A stretch of 24,652 bases of DNA from Chara braunii (taxonomy: Eukaryota; Streptophyta; Charophyceae; Charales; Characeae), in contig BFEA01000041.1 in the NCBI GenBank assembly GCA_003427395.1, forward strand, positions 3,585,846 to 3,610,497. The letters are read 5' to 3'. Within the stretch, counting starts at the first letter, position 1. The number at the start of each line of letters is the position of its first letter. The notes under the pieces were generated by a model. It did no database searches. It was not told the DNA's origin and saw only the letters and a list, made by a program, of their open reading frames with translations. Position numbers and translations under genes: made by a program. Shown here in pieces: positions 1 to 9,600 of the stretch.

Positions 1-13
1 AGCCCAGAGTCAT

Positions 14-95
14 TGTGTGAGTATGCCCTCAGTGAGGGCGTTATGGCAAGGGTGTCAGGTCCACGGAAGGAGGACAAAAAAAAAAAAAGAAACTG
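14..95 (+). repeat. Dispersed A-rich repeat, copy 1
   Basis: Contains the near-palindrome GCCCTCAGTGAGGGC (7-bp arms, 1-nt loop) preceded by GTGTGAGTATG, then GTCAGGTCC and a long A run at about 76-88. The same order (palindrome, then GTCAGATTCC, then poly-A) recurs at 935-1010, so this is a diverged copy of that repeat. Seen directly; the class (SINE-like or satellite-like) is not determined. Confidence 0.5.
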
Positions 96-477
96 AACTG
101 GACCACTTTTTTTTATTTTTTTTTAAGAACTGTACCATTTGTGTTGGCTTTGAGCTGCCGAATTGCGGCTCGTGTTCCTTCGTCTCTACTTGTGTAACAT
201 GCCCCAATAATGACAGAGCTCATTCCGGAGGTCCTGGAGAGGTCCCGCTAGCACCGCTGATGTTGGAGCCGTACGACATGGGTGCGGGATGAGCAACGTC
301 TGCACTGTAATGGCAGATGTATGGGAAACCATCACTCGTGCATTTTTCAGAGGAACAACACAAAAAGAAATACGTTCTCCAATAAAATTCAACATAAAAA
401 ATCATAATAAAAAATAATAATAAAAAAATAAAAAACAGAAAAAAAGAGAAGTGCAATAACCTGCATACACAGTTGTC
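96..477. other. Gene-less interval with A/T-rich simple sequence
   Basis: No coding homology recognised. About 357-455 is an A-rich stretch with AATAAAA/AATAATAA runs on the plus strand, giving spurious F/L-rich peptides on the minus strand. Nothing else stands out. Confidence 0.6.
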
Positions 478-650
478 TTTCTTACCCTAAGCTGGGTAAT
501 GGCCCCAGTATCTCAAGGATGTTTCCATAAATTTCTCAATTTCTCAATCTGATCTTGAATGGGACTCTGGGCCCGGTTTCCAGCACCTGCTTCTCCCCAC
601 GAATAGATTGGAGCATGTTCCCCCCCCCCCAAAAAAAAAACAAAGATTTC
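478..650 (+). repeat. Composite SINE-like repeat, copy A
   Basis: Two blocks recur elsewhere in the same order. The head, GGGTAATGG-CC-ATCTCAA (about 493-522), matches 18640-18668. The tail, GGGACTCTGGGCCCGG followed by TTTCCAGC and a CTCCCCAC-AATAGAT-GGAGC segment (568-617), matches 18825-18880. It ends in C10 and A10 runs. The same tail block precedes poly(A) at 18889 and, on the minus strand, at 19660, so the A run is probably a retroposon tail. No clear pol III boxes were found. Confidence 0.6.
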
Positions 651-894
651 TGCACTTTTCTACGAAAATGCTATCTTTTGATCCTTTTCTCTTTGCAAAA
701 CACTCCTTTATACCACCAGTACCTCCGAGCCTGTTTTTGCCGACCCTGATTTTCACTGCGCTCCGAGTTTTGCCAAGCCTGGGTCCCACTCCATTTCTTT
801 GTGGTCCTCTCACGGGAAGAACAAAAAAAAAAAAAAAAAGGAAGAAAAGTTGCGGCCGTGAAAACTCACAAAACAAGAAAAAGAAACAAACCTC
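651..894. other. Gene-less interval with one MITE-like end
   Basis: Holds TTTATACCACCAGTACCTCC at 707-726, resembling the terminal repeats of the elements at 2190-2534, and an A17 run near 823-839. No partner end was found nearby, so this is at most a solo or truncated end. Confidence 0.4.
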
Positions 895-1265
895 TGGACG
901 TGATTGCAGCTCTATACATTCCTGGAAGTGTTAGTGTGAGTGTGCCCTCAGTGAGGGCATCTCAGCCCCGTGGCCATGTTGTCAGATTCCAGAAACTCAA
1001 AAAAAAAAAAACAGACAGTACCACGGATTTGGCCGTGAAAATGGCAAGATACATTCCCGTAAGTGCCAGTGTGATCAGGGTTACAATCCTCTGAGGGAAC
1101 ACAGCTCGAGCAGATCACGGAGTCAGATTGTCAGATTCCAGAAAAAAAAAACAAGAAAAAAAAAACGGAAACACGGATTTGGCATTGAAAACGGCTGGAT
1201 ACATGACCCTGATAATCATCTGAGGAAACACAGCTCGAGCAGATCACAGATTCCGCCCTGCCTTG
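895..1265 (+). repeat. Irregular tandem array of A-rich repeat, period about 130-150 bp
   Basis: GTCAGATTCCAGAAA recurs at 981 and 1130, CACGGATTTGGC at 1022 and 1172, and ACACAGCTCGAGCAGATCAC near 1100 and 1229. Units carry internal poly-A stretches of different length, which explains the uneven period (129-150). The GCCCTCAGTGAGGGC palindrome of the 14-95 copy is at 943-957. No coding content. Confidence 0.75.
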
Positions 1266-1500
1266 TTGGCAGGGGGCACATAACAAACAAAAGAGAAATA
1301 AAAAAAAGAAAACAACAAGTTCAGAATGTGACCGTCTTTGTTGTAAGATGCATTCAACACTGTGAGCACGGCCTCCTGGACTACCCTGCCCGACATCATT
1401 GCAGTACAAAGACCTTTTTTTTTTCAATTTTCTTTCGTGCACGGGCAAAAGAAAAATACGATTTTTGGGACATCGCCGACCCTGTGTCCGAACCCCGAAA
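1266..1500. other. Gene-less interval
   Basis: A-rich patches at 1288-1316 and a T10 run at 1414-1423. No homology recognised. Confidence 0.6.
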
Positions 1501-1596
1501 ACTTCGGGTACTGGCCAGCATCTCGTATTTTCCCAACACTGGGGAAGGTACTGGTGGTTTATGAATAACTGGAAACCGGGTCCAGCGTTTCTTACA
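1501..1596 (-). repeat. MITE-like end next to a SINE fragment
   Basis: GGGAAGGTACTGGTGGTTTA (1542-1561) is a terminal-repeat-like end of the CACCAGTAC family (minus strand TAAACCACCAGTACC). At 1568-1592 the minus strand carries CGCTGGACCCGGTTTCCAG, the core of the SINE-like unit seen at 568, 18768 and 18825. No left partner of the MITE end was identified. Confidence 0.45.
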
Positions 1597-1984
1597 TAGA
1601 TTTCACTCTCTTCACGCTTCTCCCTGTTATGGCCAACGAGGGTCCGAGACAGCACCAGCATTGATTGCTCCCTCAGGATGTCGCTCCACCTTGTGAGGTC
1701 TTGCTGGAAAAGCCGATTCTTACTACGGTAACCTGGAAAATGTGTCCAGGGGTCCCTTGCAATATTTGCTTTGGGAAAAGTAATTGTCTCAGCGTGCCCC
1801 TCTACGTCTGCCTACACTTTTCTCTATTCTCTCTTTGTTCTCGGACTGCCACTAGGGCTGAAGTTTGAGACTGTGTAATGAAGCTGCTAGGCCTCTGACA
1901 GACTAGCTTTACACGGCTAGTGCATGGCCCCAGCCTTGCAAAATTTTTTTGTTGCCGCAAGCAAATCTCGGAGCTCCGCGCGGC
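1597..1984. other. Gene-less interval
   Basis: No coding, RNA or repeat homology recognised. Confidence 0.5.
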
Positions 1985-2083
1985 CAGGCCCGCCGTTGAA
2001 AAAAAAAAATCGGCGGCCTCCGAAGTGGTGCGGGTTTCATGCTGACACCTGCGGGCCGATATGTGGTGTACTGGTGCTTTAAG
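1985..2083. repeat. Hairpin plus solo MITE-like end
   Basis: GGCCCGCCG and CGGCGGCC arms flank an A-rich loop (about 1986-2018). Further on, GTGTACTGGTGCTTTAA (2065-2081) is the reverse complement of a TTAAAGCACCAGTACAC end, related to the TIRs at 2190-2534. The matching left end is not convincing. Confidence 0.35.
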
Positions 2084-2185
2084 ATGTCCCTTGGTGTTGG
2101 AGTGTTAGTTTCTGAAATGGGCTCCACTTATTCTTTATATTCTGTTGGGTTGGTGTTCCACAGGAAGAAGATTAATCTTCTGCCT

Positions 2186-2394
2186 TTAAACCACCAGTAC
2201 TGGGCCCAGCTATCTATGTCGAGCCTGGAATGCCTCTGTGCGCCAATTTTCGACGAAGCGCCGGGGTACCATTTCGAATTTTTTTTGGCTGGCGCTTCCA
2301 GCCATTGTGGTCCGGTACCCCGAAGCCCTGAAGGCGTGGCGCATTAACGGGAAAGCGCCGCGGCCGATAGTTGGGCCAAGTACTGGTGGTTTAA
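2186..2394. mobile_element. MITE with 25-bp TIRs and TTAA flanks
   Basis: Left TIR ACCACCAGTACTGGGCCCAG (continuing CTATC, 2190-2214) and the reverse complement of 2366-2390 agree at 23 of 25 positions. TTAA lies directly outside both ends (2186-2189 and 2391-2394). The 201-bp body has no ORF of note. TTAA target sites are typical of piggyBac-type transposases, but the TIR does not begin with the usual CCC, so the superfamily is left open. Confidence 0.75.
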
Positions 2395-2534
2395 GCCACC
2401 GGTACCTTTCCCAGCCATTTTGCCGAGACGCGCTGGGTAACGAGGAGGCCCAATTCGGCTGGCACACGGCCAGATGCGCCCGTAAAGCTTGGTGCGCAAG
2501 GCCCGCGGCCGGCATATGGGAAAGGTACTGGCAC
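2395..2534. mobile_element. Second MITE of the CACCAGTAC family, abutting the first
   Basis: It starts immediately after the shared TTAA. Left end CCGGTACCTTTCCCA (about 2399-2413) pairs with the right end, whose reverse complement is CCAGTACCTTTCCCA (14 of 15 match). The body is GC-rich with repeated GCGC/GGCC words. The right flank reads TTTAG rather than TTAA a few bases out. Related in TIR, not in body, to the 2186-2394 element. Confidence 0.6.
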
Positions 2535-3080
2535 AGTCTGGCTGTTTAGTTGTTGCTATTTTTCCTCCAGCCAGGAAGTTTTCCTCAGGTCTTTGTCGAC
2601 AATCCTTTGCCCGATGCTCGTCTTCTAGCATCTTCCCCCTCACCTTTCTCTGTTGGATCCACAGGCTCGTTTCTATTTGTTGCTGAATCAGACACCAGGA
2701 GCCAGATCCCACTAGCCATGTATGTGGATTAGTGTGACGGTGTGGGATGGGTGGGGGACAGGTGGGTGGCAGCGTGAAATAGGGAAAAATAAACACAAAA
2801 AAACATTTCATGTCCAAACAAATGAAGAAAAAACTGCTAAAAAAGAAAAGAAAATGCTCTTCTCACGGATGGTGTCTGCTCCAGGCGGGGTGTCAAATGT
2901 CAGGGCATGATTCACTGACCATGGCTGTGGCAGTCAAGACGACTGCATGTGAGCTGCAAACGGACCATATTCATTGACAATAGTCTGAGGCTTCCTTGAA
3001 ATAGGCCGCAGTGCACTCTCTTCGGTTGTTCTGACAGAAATTCTCTTTGGCAAAGGAGGGCAAGAGTATCTCCATACACC
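2535..3080. other. Gene-less interval
   Basis: No coding homology. 2786-2862 is A-rich. Minus-strand open frames here show no recognisable domain. Confidence 0.5.
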
Positions 3081-3084
3081 GTTT

Positions 3085-3165
3085 GCTGTAGGTGAGGGGA
3101 TCGAACCCTCCCTAACACCTCCCAAACCACAATCAATTTCCAGCGATGAAGCCATTCGTCTTTGC
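3085..3165 (-). ncRNA. tRNA-like relic (T-arm with B-box)
   Basis: On the minus strand GAGGG-TTCGATC-CCCTC (3110-3094) is a perfect 5-bp T-stem with a canonical T-loop; the B-box GGTTCGATCCC is complete. About 45 nt upstream, TGGCTTCATCGCTGG is a weak A-box-like match at a normal spacing. The 3' side continues ACCTACAGCA, but no complementary 5' acceptor strand is present and no anticodon arm is clear. So it is not an intact tRNA; a tRNA-derived SINE head or tRNA pseudogene is likely. Confidence 0.35.
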
Positions 3166-3955
3166 CTTCGCCGTGAATGAAACGTGCGCGATTTCAACCC
3201 AAAAAAATTAGTCTCGATTTCACGCACGTTTTGGACTGCCACAAGACCCCCACAGCAAAAACGAAAGAAAAACCTCCCAATGGGGGAGCAAAAAAAAAAT
3301 CCTTTTCCCGGGCTTAATTCACAAAAACAGGCTACCGATGATTTCCTGCCAAATCCATGATGCCTGACAGTCACACACCTTAAACACTAATCCACATACA
3401 GTCCATATACATCGGTAGTGGGATCTCTCTCCAGGCCTCACGTATTTACACGAGTCTCTTGCCTATTGTTTCCTGGCATCTTTTCTTCCAGGTAATCCAT
3501 AGGACATTTTTTCTGAGTATTTGGAAGAAATTCATTTTCCGAACTTGACCTTGATTTTGGAATCTTCAAACCCAATACTAGTAGTAAGGTGGGTTTGTAA
3601 AAAGGGCGGGGTTGACCTTGTAGCTTGCTTCCATAGGAGTTCAGTTCTTTCCTAAAGAGGTCGGACAAAGCCTGTTCGGTGGGCTTCTATTTTGTCTGCT
3701 TTTTGTACACTGAGCCACTAGTTAACAGGGACTGCAAGGGTACATAATCAGTCCATACAGTTTTTTTAATTTCAGGGGGGGAGGAGGTAATGTGGGGAAA
3801 AAAAAAAAAAAAAAGTGATTTTATTTCATGGTATGTTTGCCAATAGGGAGGGGTCAACTGACAAGTGTTTCCACCATCTCTCCGCTATGATTTGGTCTAG
3901 AGTGGCAAACTTTCTTCTTCGTCTATACTACTCTATAGCCGAGGCGTGCTGTATA
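3166..3955. other. Gene-less interval
   Basis: No gene recognised. A17 run at 3798-3814. Confidence 0.5.
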
Positions 3956-4421
3956 GGGTCTTGTTAGACACTCCTATTGAAATCCTCGGGCAAAATGAAA
4001 AATTCCTTTTGGTTCAAAAGGGAATTTGGGCCCTTCGTTCCACCTGTCCTCGGGGACGTCGCCCGAGGACATTTCCTTCGAGCGATGTCAGAAACGAAAA
4101 AAGAAAAGGAAAAAAAAAGTCAAATGTGCTTCAGGCCTTCACTGCCCTTCAGCCAATAGGGTGCCGCCACGATCCAGATTCTCGTTGTAATGTCTCTCTA
4201 CCCATGTGCCCGCTCCTCTCCGTGAAACGCGGATTCCTTTTGCCCAAGGGACCTCACGAGGTCCCTTGGGCAAAAGGAAGAAATGGTTGGGGAATCCTCG
4301 GAGCCCAAGGAATTTCCCTCGGAGTGTTTTCACTTTTTTTTTCCGACTGCATCCCCGAGGATAGGTGGAACGAACAATTCCTCGGGGACTTTACACGCCC
4401 GAGGAGTGTCTAACGAGCCCC
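3956..4421. mobile_element. Foldback (long inverted repeat) MITE, 466 bp
   Basis: Ends GGGTCTTGTTAGACACTCCT (3956-3975) and the reverse complement of 4402-4421 (GGGGCTCGTTAGACACTCCT) match at 18 of 20. Further in, CGTTCCACCTGTCCTCGGGG (about 4037-4056) is mirrored near 4350-4372 with one mismatch. The centre is a perfect 22-bp inverted repeat with a 2-nt loop (4234-4255 / 4258-4279). ATA flanks both ends (3953-3955, 4422-4424). GGG-type ends with a 3-bp duplication resemble PIF/Harbinger elements, whose usual target is TWA, so the family is only suggested. No transposase is encoded. Confidence 0.75.
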
Positions 4422-5689
4422 ATATTCCAAAAGGTTGAATTTTTTTGGAGATTCCTAGCCTTCCTTGTTTGAATTTTCAGGCCAATTCTATGGGGTTCAT
4501 CTCTAGGTCTTGTATTGGGATATGATGGTGAAAGATAGTCTGGTACTCATTTCAATTACCCTTATTAGGCAGTCCATTCTAACTGCAACTTGGCGCAATT
4601 ATTGTTTCATGATTTTACTATTATTTGGTGCATGAAAACCACTATACACTGTACAGGTTTCTTTGGTTTCCTTTGTTCCCAGTTATGAGAAGACATTCTC
4701 GAGGCTGTGTCCTGTTTTAGGCTTTTTCAGAAGGCCTCGCCACTCTCGAAGGATTGCAAAGCAGACTTCCTACAAGTCCCTGGCTAATCTTCTAAGGTCA
4801 TGTTCTGATCTCCAGTCTTTCTTCGTATCGTCCCAGATATGTTTTACTTACGAAATCTCCATTTATGACTAAGTGCTTTATTTTGTGTCTTTGGAAGTTA
4901 GTGTCACGGGGTAACCTTGTGCATCGGTAACGTTTGGGTTACAAGATGCGAGTTGTTTAAGAACTATTCTTTACTATTAGGATTTTTAACTTTCACTCGA
5001 AATGTGTTTATTCATGATTTTAAATGTTCCTTCCAAAATAAGTGTTTGTTGTTTTGTTTATTCCTTTGTGATTCCTTGTGTTTTCCCCTCATCGGTTATA
5101 ATTTACTCGTTATTCCGAAGCGTCTAGTTTTGTAAATGGGGGAAATGAAAAAGGCTGGTTATTTTAGGGATAGGTATCTCCGTGGGAGGTTAGGTCTAGA
5201 GGTTAGTTTTATGATATATTTTTTTCCCAAGACAATTATGTGTTTTTCGTAAGTTAAGTAGTTTCATGATACTTTTGACTCAAAGATCATTTTTTGTCTT
5301 GAGTTTTTTTTTTTGGTTTACAAGTAAACTCCTGCTTTTGCTTTGAGTACTTTGAGTGTGTTGAAATTTGGGATCTAGAATGCTGCCATGTAACACATGA
5401 TAATGAAGATTGGCGACTCTGTGGCGAGTTAACTCAGTTAATACCAAAGCTCTACCTGGAAGTGAAATATGTGTTGTGATCCACATCCCCAGTTTATCTA
5501 ACATTCTTGCTAACAGACCGACTTTCATTGTACGTGTTGCATTCTATTCTATCATTTTTACTCTCAGAAAGCGCACCAGTTTTAAGATCAGACTAAGTCC
5601 TTCGGGAATAGTTACAGGTTGCTCTATGGAGTCGTTCGTTAGCCACCACCCTACTGGTTTCAATCAGTTCATTTGCAATTTTAATGCTA
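4422..5689. other. AT-rich gene-less DNA
   Basis: Composition shifts to T-rich plus strand. Open frames of 60-95 codons occur but none shows a domain or conserved motif I recognise. Confidence 0.5.
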
Positions 5690-6262
5690 GTTAGAAGGTT
5701 CCGACTGCTATTTTTAGTACCTCAAATGAAGTATTTGAGGATCAAATCAAAATTTTTATGTCATCTACGAAAATAATTATGAAAGGTATACCGTATATGG
5801 AAAGAATCGGTGTGGTTTTCTGTGTTATGCATAATACGTTGTTTAAAAGGGTTTTTTGTAACAAAGGATATTGTTACCTCTATCATTGTTATTGCTATAG
5901 GGTCTCCTTTCTGACTGATCTGGTTATGTGGTATGTTTTAAAAATGTATCCATTGACTTGAACTTCCCCATGAACATTCGTGTATAAAACCCTTACCTGT
6001 TTCCTGAATATGAAATCCACTCTCATTCTTTCTATGCATTACTAAAAAAAATTCTCATTAAATTGGTTGTATATTTTTTTTGAAATTAAGGAAAAGAATC
6101 GTTGCATTCATTTTTGCATTTAATGACTCAAACTAATTTCGTGAGGGTTTTTATATTATCGAGTATAAATACTCTTTATGCATAACCTAATTGATCTATA
6201 TGGAAGCAGTATTTCGTGATTTTCATAATCCATTGACTAATAGTTTAGCAAAAATTTTGTAT
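5690..6262 (+). pseudogene. Possible decayed Ty1/copia pol (RNase H end)
   Basis: Around 5758-5820 the frame reads MKGIPYMERIG followed by VVFCVM, resembling the copia block M-x2-IPY-x3-VG-SLMYxM that precedes RNase H. About 440 bp downstream on the same strand (6215-6280) NPLTNSLAK followed 11 residues later by VVGL resembles the C-terminal copia block N-ADPLTK-L. Order and strand agree; spacing is shorter than in intact elements (about 150 rather than 190-200 residues). The catalytic RNase H residues and integrase are not visible. Both matches are weak and the call rests on their conjunction. Confidence 0.3.
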
Positions 6263-6878
6263 GCGATTGTAAGTAAGGTCGTTGGCCTATACTCTTTGAT
6301 ATATGTCAAACATCCATCTTTGTATAGAAGAGTCACGATTCATGTGTTAAGGTTATTGCATAATACCCCATTGTTTCGTGTTGTCTATATGAATTGATAG
6401 TATTTAACCATGATGTTCCAGTATTTAACAAAAAACTTTTTCGGCATACCATCTTGAACTGAGGTGTTATTTGGTTTTATCATTTCTGGTGGAGACAAGT
6501 GTTGTTTCAATTTTTTCAGGGAATCTCATTTCATTCAATTTGTCTGCTATTGAGTTCAAAATAATCATATTATGACATTTACAAAGTATCTCTTGCTTAA
6601 TTTAGTGGTCTAGGTGTCTATTGTTGTTTTTTGTTATATACAATTCCTTGTTAAAGGTTTCAGTTATAGTCAAAATAACTTTTGGGATATTGTAGTCCTT
6701 ACTTAACCTTTTATTTGTAGAATCACATTGTTTCTCCCTGGGGCTTTGATCTTCTTAAATAAAAAAATTCTTATTCATTCTTCTTATTTCCACTTGCTAA
6801 CATATTGCTCGGAGTATAGGACTCTTGGCTTTTCAAATTTACTTATTTAATTAAATTTTTCCTTGCTACATTGATCCT
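6263..6878. other. AT-rich gene-less DNA
   Basis: No feature recognised. Confidence 0.5.
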
Positions 6879-7002
6879 CAATTACTAATTAGTAATTGCA
6901 ATTTGTTTTCTCAGTTGGAGTGTCACTTGTCGATGCATAACTCCTAATTAGTAATTGCAATTTGTTTTCTCAGTTGGAGTGTCACTTATTGATGCAGAAG
7001 TC
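6879..7002. repeat. 59-bp tandem duplication with 20-bp palindrome
   Basis: Units start at 6885 and 6944 (CTAATTAGTAATTGCAATTT...) and are nearly identical over about 45 bp. CAATTACTAATTAGTAATTG (6879-6898) is a perfect 20-bp palindrome. A third, diverged copy begins at 7188 (CTAATTAGTAATTAAAATG). Confidence 0.8.
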
Positions 7003-7187
7003 CACTATTTCGTTATGCAACTAATCATCTTCATGTTGCCAAGATTGCTTGAGGTAGTATAATTACTATGGATGAAAAAAAATCTATTTTTTTCACAAAT
7101 TATCCGTCATTTTTCCAATGTAAAAAAAAAGAATTATGTATCTCGAAAAAACTATAATTTTTTCTTAGACTTGGGTCTTTCCGATTG

Positions 7188-7240
7188 CTAATTAGTAATT
7201 AAAATGATTTCTATTAGTTTGGGTGTTGCTTGTCAATCTA
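7188..7240. repeat. Diverged third copy of the 59-bp repeat
   Basis: CTAATTAGTAATT followed by a TTTCTATTAGTTTGGGTG tract aligns with TTTCTCAGTTGGAGTG of the 6885/6944 units. Confidence 0.55.
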
Positions 7241-7269
7241 AATTCGAATATAACCAATCCACGATAATT

Positions 7270-7352
7270 TATTATGACATCAACCAGAACACGTAATTTT
7301 GAGAATTTATGACATCAACGAGAACACATTATTATGACATCAACCAAAACAG
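7270..7352. repeat. Short tandem repeat TATGACATCAAC, three copies
   Basis: TATGACATCAAC followed by CAGAACAC, GAGAACAC or CAAAACAG occurs at about 7274, 7308 and 7334. Confidence 0.75.
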
Positions 7353-7864
7353 ACGAACAAGAAAAAGAGGAAAAGACGAAGAAAAAATAAGATGGAGATA
7401 ATCAACACTTGAAGATAAAAAAAAACATTCTCCCGAGCACGACTGACTTACGTAAAATTCCCATGAAAAAATGTCAAGCCATGTCAAAAACATGGCATAA
7501 TCCAGAATTATTGTTGAACTGACTGACCCTAGGTAATTCACAATTATTTTGTTATAGTCAATTTCACTTCGAAATTGGGTTGGAATTTCAACAGTTACTG
7601 GGTGTACCGACTCAGCTACGGTCATTGGTGAAACACTGTTCCAAAACCATAAGTACCTGCAAACGTCTTTTTTCGAAGCAAATTTCCCCTGCATGCCGGG
7701 GGAAAAAAAAAGATAATCAGAACGAGATCCGAATTTTCATGTCAATCTTAACTGATATGTGAAGTTTAGATGGAGGCCGAGTTTCAAATGAAGTGTAGTC
7801 ATTACGTTTCCGAGAAATGCACCATCAGGTGTATTGATACATCTCAGCCATGGCCCAGCCACGA
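7353..7864. other. Gene-less interval
   Basis: A 120-codon minus-strand open frame (7694-7332) has no recognisable domain and runs through the TATGACATCAAC repeats, so I do not call it a gene. Confidence 0.5.
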
Positions 7865-8075
7865 CTCACGAGGGGTCAGGGCAGATCTAAAATCTGGCCC
7901 AAATCACGGTCAGATTCTTTATTACGACTTATAGGCCCTGACCCTCTTCACTTGCCACAAGAAAAATTTTATCCGTCAATCTATCGGATCGAACGGCGGA
8001 ATTCATTTGTGCGGTAAGAAAGAAGGTCAGGGTCTTAACCTGCCACGCGAAAAATTTCATCCACTCGGTTGTTTT
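7865..8075. repeat. Local direct and inverted repeats (GGTCAGGG)
   Basis: GTCAGGGC (about 7876) and GCCCTGAC (about 7934) are inverted; GGTCAGGGTC returns at about 8025. GCCAC-GAAAAATTT-ATCC is directly repeated at about 7955 and 8042. Probably a decayed element; class unknown. Confidence 0.45.
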
Positions 8076-8139
8076 TAACAAAAAAAACATCCTGGGAGAG
8101 AGGGTTGGAGGTGCTTCTAAAAGAAGTCGCCTCTGGCTG

Positions 8140-8212
8140 CCCCAGGGAGGCTCCATCTATTGGTGGGGAGCAGCACCTGCACCTGTTGGAAATTGGGTCC
8201 AGTGACCCATAT
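8140..8212 (-). repeat. SINE-like tail unit, copy D
   Basis: The minus strand reads CACTGGACCCAATTTCCAAC, then GGTGCTGCTCCCCACCAATA and GATGGAGCC: the same unit as 18825-18882, reversed and diverged. No poly(A) tail remains. Confidence 0.7.
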
Positions 8213-9409
8213 ACAAAAGTCATATACAGACTGCGTTGGAAAGTAGCAAAATATCTGAGGTATGAGAGGAGAGCGCCTTTTCAGCCTAGGGTAGGTCGCC
8301 AAACCTGCTCATGGATCTACTAGGCTACTTGCAACTCCTTTCTCAGATTGCTTGGATCTCCTTAGTGTGAGGTTGAAGCCCCTGTCTGTGCCTGACTGTA
8401 TCTGAGAGCCTCCCCTGGTCCAAGTCTTGTGGGAAAACACTTATATTCCCCCAAGTTGCGAAACCCTTGACCCCCCATCCCTTAATCCCCGACCTGTACC
8501 CCAGCATTGGACACTGCCTGAACTCAAATGGTGGATTGCAGAGTAGATTGAGAATCTCTCAGAAGTGTTCTTCCCCTTAACATAAGGCCCTTCCCCTCCC
8601 TCTTAAGCCTTGAACCCTGGTTACACTCGCATGTCATAACATTGGAGATCTACGATTGCATTTGCTTGGGGAGGAAACAAGTCTGGGAAATCGGTAGGAG
8701 GCCACTCGATTTGATACATCAGCAACTGAATTTTTATATGCAGCAAGTGAAGAGTCAGGGCCTACAAGGCCCTAGAGGATTTGAGTCATGTAACCACTAA
8801 CACAACCCTACCGGAATGTACAGGACTGCATTTAAAATTTGCCCCGCGACTAGACCTCGGAAACTTGTTTTGATTGCAAAATGAAACTATAAACTTAGTA
8901 TAAATTAACACACTACCATAGTTATTTAAAAAAAAAAAGTTTTTTTTTTCCTTCTTCTAGAAACCCATCAGACCAACTGTACCTTTACGTGAATGTTGTA
9001 CATCCACCACGGCTTTCACATGTCACATGCTTATGTCAAACATAAAGTACCTTGCATTTGTATTGTAATGCTTATTCCATGCCAGCAAGAACACATATGT
9101 TAATTCTCCAATACGTATATCATTATATACAAAACCCCATCATGACCACATTTTTCCATATGGCTTGCATGTACCTCCCATATACCTCCTACTGCATCAT
9201 GCTCATTATGCGACCATACTTCGGCGTGTTTACAGCGAAATCGACTTCACAAAGTAGGAAAAAGGTGTTCAACCACTACAACCTTACGAGCGGCGTGTAG
9301 TGAATGCTCCACAAACATTCGACCATGGCTTCACTTTCACCCAACGCCTTAGACTTCCAAATTGTGGGCTTTGTTTTAGATCGCAGTAGGTAACTGAAGA
9401 AATGAAATA
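8213..9409. other. Gene-less interval
   Basis: No coding, RNA or repeat homology recognised. An A11/T10 pair at 8928-8950 could fold but is low complexity. Confidence 0.5.
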
Positions 9410-9600
9410 CATAGGCCCCCCGCGGGGGAAACGGGGAGAGCGCTGCGCCCCGGACATCGTAGCTGCGAGGGGCTTTTTCGACAATGCGGTCGCGCCATCG
9501 CCGCGTGTGAGGAATACACCGAAGTGCATTGCGTTTCGCGCCATCGCGCGAATTAGAGAGCTGTACTTGGTGGAAAATTGCGCGTGTCGCTCCTGCCCTA
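9410..9600. other. GC-rich patch
   Basis: CCCCCCGCGGGGG palindrome at 9417-9428, GAGCGCTGCGCCCCG at 9438-9452 (same 15-mer at 16284-16298), and CGCGCCATCGC twice (about 9489, 9537). Overlapping open frames exist on both strands but none shows a domain. Confidence 0.5.

Noticed and set aside
2934-3374. 146-codon minus-strand frame as a gene
   Set aside because: Covers the tRNA-like T-arm, has no domain, and includes homopolymer-driven Phe runs.
7332-7694. 120-codon minus-strand frame as a membrane protein
   Set aside because: Hydrophobic because the DNA is T-rich; it overlaps a short tandem repeat and shows no conserved motif.
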